Source: Belliella buryatensis
GTDB taxonomy: Bacteria > Bacteroidota > Bacteroidia > Cytophagales > Cyclobacteriaceae
Length of the DNA: 33,213 bases
Reading direction: 5' to 3'
Assembly: GCF_900188245.1 (NCBI RefSeq)
Contig: NZ_FZOK01000022.1
Span: forward strand, 1 to 33,213
The notes below the pieces were generated by a model. That model was not told where the DNA came from. It ran no database searches and saw only the letters and a program-made list of their open reading frames with translations. The number at the start of each line of letters is the position of its first letter. The first letter of the stretch is position 1. The position numbers and the translations under genes are program-made. Of the stretch, positions 16,783 through 23,313 are shown one piece after another.

Positions 16783-17754
16783 ATGAAAAAGAAATATATC
16801 ATAGGTATGCTGATGGGTTTACTGATGCTCTCAGTACTACCGGGAGAGGCTCAGCAATTGCCACAGTTCAGCCAATACATTTTCAATGGACTGCATATCA
16901 ACCCAGCGTATGCGGGATATAAGAATGAGGGCTATATTCAGACGACTTATAGAAGTCAGTGGGTCAATTTTCCGGGAGCGCCAAGGACGATGTCCTTGAC
17001 GGCTGATTTGAGTGCCAATGAAGGCAGAATGGGTTTTGGGGTATCTTATGTGAGAGACAGGATAGGATTGACAGAGAGCAATCTGGCCATGTTAACCTAT
17101 GCCTACCGGATCAATACTGGTGACAGAGGCAGGTTGTCCTTGGGCATCAGTGGTGGGATATCTGAATATGCTTTCGATCCTTCGGACATCATCACGGTGA
17201 ATCCAGATGATCCTACCTTGCCAGTGAGTAGGGTAGCGGCTACGGCACCGAATATGAATACGGGAGTTTTTTACCATACGGACAGGTTTTATGCAGGTAT
17301 TTCTGCCTTCAACATGATAGGAAGACAAGCCTTGCTTAGAGAAGATATAGCTGTTGCATTTCATGATTTTCATTATTACCTGACCTTTGGCGGGATGGTA
17401 GATTTGAGCGACAATGTTCAATTGAAACCATCAGTATTGGTGAAGCATGTGAAGGGTTCTCCTACAAGCTATGATTTGAATGCGATGTTTTTGTTGATGG
17501 ACAGAGTGTGGCTAGGAGGTTCTTACAGGTCTAATGTAAGGGTTTTTGAAGACCAGTTACAAGAGAATCTGAGCAAGCGCAATGCGGTTGCTTTGGTCAT
17601 GGAATATTTTATTACGCCAGGCTTAAGACTAGGATATGCCTATGATTACAACCTGAATGCGCTGAATAGCTTCAGGAACGAGTCACACGAGATATCCTTA
17701 GGGGTATATCTAAGAAGTAAAAGAGAGATTGTTAATAATCCTAGATGGTTCTGA
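16783..17754 (+). CDS. PorP/SprF family type IX secretion membrane protein
   Basis: A 323-residue outer-membrane beta-barrel protein. Its cleavable signal (MKKKYIIGMLMGLL...GEAQ) is followed by the family hallmark QLPQFSQYIFNGLHINPAYAG and then YRSQWVNFPGAPRTMSL. It ends with alternating strands (WLGGSYRSN, GLRLGYAYDYNLN). In Flavobacterium SprF is needed for export or attachment of the SprB adhesin, and PorP/SprF-like genes often follow genes with type-B sorting domains. Here it sits 81 bases after the giant adhesin and overlaps or nearly touches the OmpA-type gene, so it most likely serves that adhesin. The length is normal and no defects are visible. Confidence 0.93.
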   Translation: MKKKYIIGMLMGLLMLSVLPGEAQQLPQFSQYIFNGLHINPAYAGYKNEGYIQTTYRSQWVNFPGAPRTMSLTADLSANEGRMGFGVSYVRDRIGLTESNLAMLTYAYRINTGDRGRLSLGISGGISEYAFDPSDIITVNPDDPTLPVSRVAATAPNMNTGVFYHTDRFYAGISAFNMIGRQALLREDIAVAFHDFHYYLTFGGMVDLSDNVQLKPSVLVKHVKGSPTSYDLNAMFLLMDRVWLGGSYRSNVRVFEDQLQENLSKRNAVALVMEYFITPGLRLGYAYDYNLNALNSFRNESHEISLGVYLRSKREIVNNPRWF

Positions 17755-17756
17755 TA

Positions 17757-20177
17757 ATGAAAAAGCAATTAAAAAAGATCTTACTGGGTACAATGTTGGT
17801 ACTGGTATCTGGCGGGCTTTTAGCCCAAAGAAATATGCTCAGATATGCGGATATAGAATATGATCTGAAGCGTTTTGAACATGCGGGATCACAGTATGCA
17901 GAGGCATTCAATATCAAGCAGACTTACTATGCTTCTAAGCGAGCAGCGGAGAGTTATACTTTTATCAGAAGTTATCAAAAAGCTTTTGAATGGTGGGGCA
18001 AGACGGTGAAGTTTGCTGAATCAGATAGAGAGGATTATTTGAACTATGCCAGAGCAGCCGTTCAGGCAGGGCAGTCCCTTACTGATCTAGGTATTACCCT
18101 GACTGAAGCGGAACGAAGCAAAGTGTATGGCGGAGAGAGCGTAGCCGAAGACGAGACGATAGCATTCCGAGCAGTGGATAAGTATAACAGTTCGGGAACA
18201 GATTATGGTTTGCGTTCTGATAGGGAAGGTAGAAATTACTTTGTCTCTGACAGGAATCTGAATGAAGAGACTCAGAAAAAACCTATCCGATTGGATGCTA
18301 GAAAGCGATTCTCTGGAGATGACCGCTACAGGATGAATGATAGAGGTTTTCATCAGATACTGATGGAAGGAGAAGAAGGTATAGTACAGGTATCTACAGA
18401 GCTTGAAGGGGTTTATCACCTGAGCAGCCCTGCTTTTTATGAAAATGGGGATGTTCAGCAAGCAATATTTACAGCAGTCTTGAGAGATGACAAGGGCAGA
18501 AGAACCAGGAGACATGAAGTGCATCCAGGTTTATACAGTGCTACAGTTGAGGCAGATGGGAGTTTTGGTAAGGTAAGAGCTTTTCCATTCAATAAGCTAT
18601 CAGAATATGGGGTAATGCATGGAGTGGTTTATAATGAGAGGCTGTATTTCAGTTCAGATATGCCTGGAGGTTATGGAGGATATGATTTGTATTATACAGA
18701 GATTTTGGGAGATAGTTATGGTCCAGCGATCAACTTAGGTTCTAAGGTGAATGGAGCTGGAGATGAGGTTTTTCCATATTTATATGAAGGCAAGCTGTAT
18801 TTTTCATCTGATAGGACTTCAGGCTTGGGAGGCTTGGATATTTACAGCATAGATGCTGAGCTATCGGGTCAAGCTGTGAATATGGGTAAGCCATACAATA
18901 CGGCTCAGGATGACTTTGCCTATTATGTGGATGCAAATGGCTTGCAGTATCTAAGTTCAGACAGAGGGATGTCTGAGAGTAGGGATGATATTTACAGTTT
19001 AGCGTTCTTACGTGATCTTTACAGGCTTCGGGTGTTTGCAGAATCTGGTGAGCGCTTGGATGGCATGGAAGGTTTACAATTGCAGGTGTTGGATGCCAAT
19101 GGTCAAGAGGTTACTATGGATATTCAAGACGGCAAAATAGGCAGGTTGAAGGAAGGAGCATATATAGTAGAGATTCGAAAGAAAGGATATTTCCCTGCCA
19201 GGGTACCATTGACTGCTTTGGCAGCTGACGGAACCAAGAAGGAGTTGGACTATACCTTGGTACCGATACCTTACGGCAAGATGCTAGCCATTGATACGGT
19301 TTATTATGATTTTGATAAATACAATATTAGGCCAGATGCGGCAGAGGTATTGGATAGGGCTTCCGCTGTTTTGGGAGCTTATCCTGAGTTCAATTTGAAC
19401 ATCACTTCGCATACGGATGCTAGAGCTTCTAATGCTTACAATGAGCGCTTGTCCCAAAACAGGAGCAATTCAGCAGCAACTTACCTGAAGGGGACTGGCG
19501 TAGCGGGAGAAAGATTGAGTACGGCTTGGAAAGGAGAGCAGGAGCCTGTGAATCCATGTGTAGATGGAGTAGATTGTCCAGAATCCATGCATGATCGTAA
19601 TAGGAGGAGTATTTTGAGTTTGGAGCTATATCCAGATCTTGATGGTGATTACTCACTTCCGGGAGGCTTATCTTATGTGAAAAGTACGGAAGAACTAATG
19701 GAAGCTATAACAGCGATGGTGCGAGAGAAACAGGCTTCTTTACTTCCAGTGGTACTGGCAGAGGATATGGTGTATTATGACTTAGATAAGTACGAGATCA
19801 GGTCTGATGCAGCTAAGGTGCTCAGAGATGCGGAAGTGCTGCTCAAGAAGTATCCGTTTTTGAAGTTGGAGATAGCTTCGCATACGGATTCAAGACAGAC
19901 CTTACTTTATAATGACAGGTTGAGCAAGAACAGGTCTATGGCGGTGTTTTTCCACCTCAGGAACAAGGGGGTTGCTGGATCCAGGATGGGTGTCAGCTGG
20001 TATAGTGAGACCAAATTGGCCACCTCTTGTCCTGATGGGGTTGACTGTACTGAGGAGCAGCATCAGCTGAACAGAAGATCTGTATTGAAGTTGAAGGTAG
20101 ATAGGTCAGATGTAGATAAGCTTCCTGCTGAATTGAGATCAGGCAAGTTATTGAACTTTGCCGAAATGGTAAAGTAG
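17757..20177 (+). CDS. PD40/OmpA-type T9SS-associated protein with two OmpA domains
   Basis: An 806-residue envelope protein with a signal peptide ending near LLAQ. Next are a helical, possibly TPR-like segment (about 25-110) and PD40/WD40-like propeller motifs (YFSSDMPGGYGGYDLYY, YFSSDRTSGLGGLDIYS, YLSSDRGMSESRDDIYS). A carboxypeptidase-regulatory-like beta domain follows (about 415-500). Two OmpA_C domains follow in tandem (about 513-625 and 668-790). Both keep the peptidoglycan-binding Asp (SHTDAR, SHTDSR) and Arg (QNRSNSA, KNRSMAV), and both have the Cys-pair insert CVDGVDC or CPDGVDC. The family (PorE-like) anchors T9SS-related complexes to the cell wall; one OmpA domain is usual. The frame is open from an ATG at 17745 overlapping the porP-like gene, but the ATG at 17757, two bases past the upstream stop, gives a normal signal peptide and is chosen. 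It is the last gene of the probable operon. Confidence 0.9.
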   Translation: MKKQLKKILLGTMLVLVSGGLLAQRNMLRYADIEYDLKRFEHAGSQYAEAFNIKQTYYASKRAAESYTFIRSYQKAFEWWGKTVKFAESDREDYLNYARAAVQAGQSLTDLGITLTEAERSKVYGGESVAEDETIAFRAVDKYNSSGTDYGLRSDREGRNYFVSDRNLNEETQKKPIRLDARKRFSGDDRYRMNDRGFHQILMEGEEGIVQVSTELEGVYHLSSPAFYENGDVQQAIFTAVLRDDKGRRTRRHEVHPGLYSATVEADGSFGKVRAFPFNKLSEYGVMHGVVYNERLYFSSDMPGGYGGYDLYYTEILGDSYGPAINLGSKVNGAGDEVFPYLYEGKLYFSSDRTSGLGGLDIYSIDAELSGQAVNMGKPYNTAQDDFAYYVDANGLQYLSSDRGMSESRDDIYSLAFLRDLYRLRVFAESGERLDGMEGLQLQVLDANGQEVTMDIQDGKIGRLKEGAYIVEIRKKGYFPARVPLTALAADGTKKELDYTLVPIPYGKMLAIDTVYYDFDKYNIRPDAAEVLDRASAVLGAYPEFNLNITSHTDARASNAYNERLSQNRSNSAATYLKGTGVAGERLSTAWKGEQEPVNPCVDGVDCPESMHDRNRRSILSLELYPDLDGDYSLPGGLSYVKSTEELMEAITAMVREKQASLLPVVLAEDMVYYDLDKYEIRSDAAKVLRDAEVLLKKYPFLKLEIASHTDSRQTLLYNDRLSKNRSMAVFFHLRNKGVAGSRMGVSWYSETKLATSCPDGVDCTEEQHQLNRRSVLKLKVDRSDVDKLPAELRSGKLLNFAEMVK

Positions 20178-20287
20178 GTATTAATATGACTATTGAAATC
20201 TTAGTTTGTGGCTTATATATAAAATAGTTGTTGGTTTAAAAGATTATCAGAATCATGTTGGAAATGTAGATAGTCTTGAACACTATC

Positions 20288-20319
20288 AGACAGGCCCTTT
20301 CTATAGAAAGGGTTTGTCT
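20288..20319 (+). terminator. intrinsic terminator of the adhesin operon
   Basis: AGACAGGCCCTTTC (20288-20301) pairs with GAAAGGGTTTGTCT (20306-20319) around a TATA loop. The stem has 14 pairs, two of them G-U. A TTATTT tail follows. It lies 110 bases after the OmpA-type gene and just before the AraC pair. Confidence 0.85.
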
Positions 20320-20339
20320 TTATTTAAACATGCAATACA

Positions 20340-20702
20340 ATGAATCTAACAGTAGAAGAAATCAAAACTAAAATAGCAGAAGGTAATTGGTTTAAAAACC
20401 CTGATTTGGATAGCTTGCTATTGGCACAAAAACTTGGCGCAGATGAAGATGAATTGATTGCCTATATTAAAAAAGAGACGGGTATGCATCTAAAAGAATT
20501 TCTAAATGAAATTAGGATGGATTTATTGATATCCTTGTTGGACAAAACCATCATTTTTGAAAAACCTGGCTATTACTATAAGTATTCTGGGTTTAAATCC
20601 AGAACTCCATTTGAAAGGCATTTCAAAGCTAAAACAGGGATGACGGTACAGCAATATATTCTGGAGATCAGAGAAAAGAATAAAGTATGTTTAGAGTTTT
20701 AA
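20340..20702 (+). CDS. stand-alone AraC-type DNA-binding protein
   Basis: A 120-residue protein that consists of little more than an AraC DNA-binding domain. The first helix-turn-helix is around DSLLLAQKLGADEDELIAYI. The second is marked by the family-like SGFKSRTPFERHFKAKTGM. The linker MHLKEFLNEIRMDLL between them matches the other small AraC proteins here (FLNEVRIKKL at 392-796). There is no sensor domain. The ATG follows the operon terminator by 20 bases. The stop is 9 bases before the next small AraC gene, so the two are probably co-transcribed. Its first helix-turn-helix is the most diverged of the three, so it may have altered or reduced DNA binding. Regulatory targets are unknown; the adjacent adhesin operon is a candidate by position. 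Confidence 0.82.
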   Translation: MNLTVEEIKTKIAEGNWFKNPDLDSLLLAQKLGADEDELIAYIKKETGMHLKEFLNEIRMDLLISLLDKTIIFEKPGYYYKYSGFKSRTPFERHFKAKTGMTVQQYILEIREKNKVCLEF

Positions 20703-20711
20703 TTTCAAATA

Positions 20712-21125
20712 ATGAATAGGATGGAAAGTAAAGTAGATATAGAATCGATAATTTTTAAATTAAATGTTGCAATGGATTTTAATTGGTTATATAAAGATCC
20801 TGAATTAGACCTTACAAAGTTAGCAGCACATTTGGGTGTGAGTTATAGTGTTTTGTCCAAGGTTATCAAAAGTTATTATGGCCTAGGTTTCAGAGCTTAC
20901 ATCAATCAGCTAAGAATTGATAAATTATTAGAGATTATAAGTAGTTTCAATACAATTTTATCAATCGAGCAAAGTATGAAAATTTCAGGTTTTAAATCTA
21001 GGGTTACTTTTTTTAATGCATTTAAGTCCAGAACTGGAATGAGTTTTACCATCTATTGGAAAGCAAATAACCTACCCAAGAAAAATGAGTTACCCATTTT
21101 TTATGCGGTTGATGATCAGACTTGA
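20712..21125 (+). CDS. stand-alone AraC-type DNA-binding protein (paralogue of 392-796)
   Basis: A 137-residue AraC DNA-binding domain protein with LTKLAAHLGVSYSVLSKVI as the first helix-turn-helix and SGFKSRVTFFNAFKSRTGM as the second. It is the closest relative in the window of the gene at 392-796, about 20 kb away. They share IFKLN, YKDP, LTKLA, GFR and the TFFNAF core, and they have similar tails (IFYAVDDQ versus IFDSVDQE). It lies 9 bases after the 20340-20702 gene. The ATG at 20712 is used; an in-frame ATG at 20721 is possible. As with its relatives, there is no ligand-binding or membrane part. It might act as a partner or competitor for full-length AraC regulators, which is speculation. 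Confidence 0.85.
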   Translation: MNRMESKVDIESIIFKLNVAMDFNWLYKDPELDLTKLAAHLGVSYSVLSKVIKSYYGLGFRAYINQLRIDKLLEIISSFNTILSIEQSMKISGFKSRVTFFNAFKSRTGMSFTIYWKANNLPKKNELPIFYAVDDQT

Positions 21126-21282
21126 AAATTATTTCTAATACTGATTGGATTTGGTTACATTTTTTTGGCTTTTGATTTACCTTTTTCTTGTGGTTTTGAT
21201 AAAATAGGAATGATTTGCATGAATTAGGAATTGTAAGCTTTTGATTTCCTGTACTTTGGGGGAAAAATTATTTCTAAATATT

Positions 21283-21840
21283 ATGTTGAAAGTGAAAATA
21301 TCAAAAATATTAACTTTTTTAGTCCTAGTGTCTGTTTTTTATGCCAATGGCATAGCTATGGGAACTTCCAGTCTAATCGGTGATATTGAATTAAAAATAA
21401 AACCAGCTAGCAATTCTGAAGGGTTTTTGGTAATGGAAAAACAGGATTGGGAAAGTTTTAAAATTAGGTTAGAGAATGATTTATCTCAATTTTCTAAAAA
21501 ACAAGATAGCCTAAATAGAATTATTCGACAACAATCAGATTCATTAATGCGCTGGAAAACGATCAGAACTGTCGAACCTATAGTGGAAAGTTCGAGTAGA
21601 CAATCCAATGTATTTCCATGGACACTTTGTATTATTTTAGTTATTCTTGGTCTGATTGCCTTGAGCTATATTTTTAATGCAAATAATAAAATCCATGATA
21701 CCAAAGAAAGGTATCAAAATCTAGAAGACCAATATGAGTCATCCAAAAGGCATTGGATAGACAAAGAAAGACAGTTCAAAAGAATGCTGATTGATTTGAA
21801 TAATAGGATAGAAGAGCTTGAGCAAGATTCTACAGAATAA
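21283..21840 (+). CDS. membrane coiled-coil protein of unknown function
   Basis: A 185-residue protein I do not recognise. It has an N-terminal hydrophobic export signal (about 6-25, ending near ANGIAMG). Then comes a probably periplasmic segment with a heptad-like helical stretch (about 50-90, WESFKIRLENDLSQFSKKQD). A transmembrane helix (about 113-132, FPWTLCIILVILGLIALSYI) precedes a charged cytoplasmic coiled coil (about 135-185). The layout is two coiled coils on either side of the membrane. The frame is open from a TTG at 21241, but the ATG at 21283 puts the hydrophobic signal at the N-terminus and is chosen. It precedes, by about 210 bases, a LuxR-type protein that also has a membrane helix and coiled coil, so a signalling partnership is possible but unproven. 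Confidence 0.75.
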   Translation: MLKVKISKILTFLVLVSVFYANGIAMGTSSLIGDIELKIKPASNSEGFLVMEKQDWESFKIRLENDLSQFSKKQDSLNRIIRQQSDSLMRWKTIRTVEPIVESSSRQSNVFPWTLCIILVILGLIALSYIFNANNKIHDTKERYQNLEDQYESSKRHWIDKERQFKRMLIDLNNRIEELEQDSTE

Positions 21841-22054
21841 CCTTCACCTTAAATGATTATCCGAATTCATATCATTGACTATTTTATGAATCTGTTTACA
21901 TTGATTCTTGACTATATGATTTAGATTATCAAGTATTAATAGCATATATCTTGACTAGTAAGTAAACAGGCTCGTATGTCAATTTATACGCAAAATATCT
22001 CTTATCATTAGCCTTTCTAATCAAAAGCTTTATCAGCAATATGTAATTGTTTTG

Positions 22055-22609
22055 ATGGCTTTGGGGCTATTAATTTTATTGATTATACTACAATGGTGGC
22101 GAAACAAACACAAACTTGAAGTCAAGGAGAAGCAAAAACAAGAATTGAAGAGAAAACATCTGAAGGAAGTTTTGGAAAGTAAAGATAAGGAGTTAACCGC
22201 CCAAGCAGCCCAGGTTATACAAATGCAACAGCAATTGGAAGTGGCTAAAGAAAAAGTAGCAAATATACTCTATGAAGGTTCAACAGAACAAAATAAAGTG
22301 GATAGAATTGACGCTGTTTTGAATAAAAGCTCGCTTTCTGAAGTGAAAAATAGTTTTGACCTCCGATTGACATCTAATAACGAGGTTTTTTTTAAAACCC
22401 TGCTAAAAAACTATCCTGAACTTACCCCTTCAGAACTTAAATTATGTGCTTATTTGAGATTAAATCTCCCCACGAAGGATCTCGCTGAGATTTTGAATAG
22501 AAGTGTTGGAACAATCGAGTCTTCAAGAACCAATATCAGGAAAAAATTGAACCTACAACCGCAAGAAAATCTAGTTACTCATTTATTATCATTAGCAAGT
22601 CAAGAATAA
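22055..22609 (+). CDS. membrane-anchored LuxR-type (GerE) regulator, short form
   Basis: A 184-residue protein with a hydrophobic N-terminal helix (about 2-18, ALGLLILLIILQWW), a charged coiled coil (about 20-75), and a C-terminal LuxR/GerE-like helix-turn-helix (about 120-180). The last includes LTPSELKLCAYLRLNLPTKD and NRSVGTIESSRTNIRKKL. Bacteroidota relatives usually have a large periplasmic TPR or propeller sensor before the membrane helix; here it is missing. The frame is open upstream to 21962, without an ATG and without sensor-like sequence, so the protein may be a trimmed descendant of a larger sensor. The first start is TTG-ATG; the ATG at 22055 is chosen, and the true start is uncertain. 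The DNA-binding part looks intact. Confidence 0.75.
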   Translation: MALGLLILLIILQWWRNKHKLEVKEKQKQELKRKHLKEVLESKDKELTAQAAQVIQMQQQLEVAKEKVANILYEGSTEQNKVDRIDAVLNKSSLSEVKNSFDLRLTSNNEVFFKTLLKNYPELTPSELKLCAYLRLNLPTKDLAEILNRSVGTIESSRTNIRKKLNLQPQENLVTHLLSLASQE

Positions 22610-22620
22610 AATCCAAAGTA

Positions 22621-22866
22621 ATGTTTAACTGCTTTATCGTTTAGAGGGGAGACTCCGTCATATTTACAAATTCCTTCCTTTAGCCTTTGACCTTTTTCCT
22701 GAAGTCACACAAAGACCCCTAAGAAACCCGAAGAGCACGAAAGAAATGTTAAGCGTTAAACGTTCAAAGAAGAGGCTTCGTCATATTCGCGAATTCCACC
22801 CTTTTGCCTTTCTCCTTTAACCTTTCCCCTAAATTACCGCCACCCATCTACTATTCGGGGCAAATA
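22621..22866. repeat. intergenic mosaic repeat block
   Basis: In the 704-base gap after the LuxR-type gene, this block has TGTTTAACTG, TTTAGAGGGGAGACTCCGTC, a pyrimidine-rich tract, CCCGAAGAGCACGAA and AATGTTAAGCGTTAAACG. It then has GTCATATTCGCGAATTCC, CCTTTAACCTTTCCCC and ends at ATTCGGGGCAAATA. The CACACAAAGACCCCTAAGAA string also appears in the 890-1805 array. The rest of the gap (22867-23313) is AT-rich and contains two hairpins and no recognisable gene. Confidence 0.8.
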
Positions 22867-22890
22867 AGCTAGGATATTTAAAAATAGTAG

Positions 22891-22925
22891 TAATTAAAAA
22901 AGGCAAGCCCAATAGGCTTACCTTT
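22891..22925 (-). terminator. terminator-like hairpin, minus strand
   Basis: AGGCAAGCC (22901-22909) pairs with GGCTTACCT (22915-22923) with one mismatch and a five-base loop, extended by A-T pairs. On the minus strand it is followed by a run of T residues. It may back up the stronger hairpin at 23151-23190 or serve a short unannotated transcript. Confidence 0.45.
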
Positions 22926-23150
22926 AAAACTAGGGGAATGCACAAAACACTTTTTAAGTTTTTACCATGAAACTCTGTTATTTATAATATGCAAAACCAA
23001 CGAACCCCTAGTATTTAAGAATGAATCTTAAATAAAATGTGAAACATAAACTCCCTCAAATTTGACTGATTTTAGCTTACTTCCAAATCAAAAATAGTCT
23101 AAGTTAGAATTCAGTCATATTAAGTAAATCAAACGTGTTGTCTTTGCCTC

Positions 23151-23190
23151 AAAATAAAAAAACTCTTTCGAGTTTGATACCCGAAAGAGC
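23151..23190 (-). terminator. intrinsic terminator for the TPR-AraC gene
   Basis: Read on the minus strand, CTCTTTCG (23182-23189) pairs with CGAAAGAG (23163-23170) across an 11-base loop and is followed by a T-rich run (23151-23162). It lies about 125 bases after the stop of the minus-strand gene at 23314 and is the likely end of that transcript. Confidence 0.75.
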
Positions 23191-23313
23191 CCTATCACCC
23201 GTCATAATCCCGTATGAATTAGACTTATTGCTAATATCTTATTTTATTTTTATTTTGAAAATGTAAATTCTATTCAAGTATATAAAAAGTGATATTAAGT
23301 AAATCAAAATCGA

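Noticed and set aside
17745-17756. Upstream ATG of the OmpA-type gene, overlapping the porP-like gene
   Set aside because: It adds MVLI in front of a normal MKKQLKK signal peptide; the ATG at 17757 is the better start.
21241-21282. TTG start extending the membrane coiled-coil protein by 14 residues
   Set aside because: The extension is not signal-like and the ATG at 21283 starts directly before the hydrophobic signal.
21962-22054. N-terminal extension or lost sensor part of the LuxR-type protein
   Set aside because: The frame is open but has no ATG and no TPR-like sequence in any frame; I cannot support a frameshifted longer gene.
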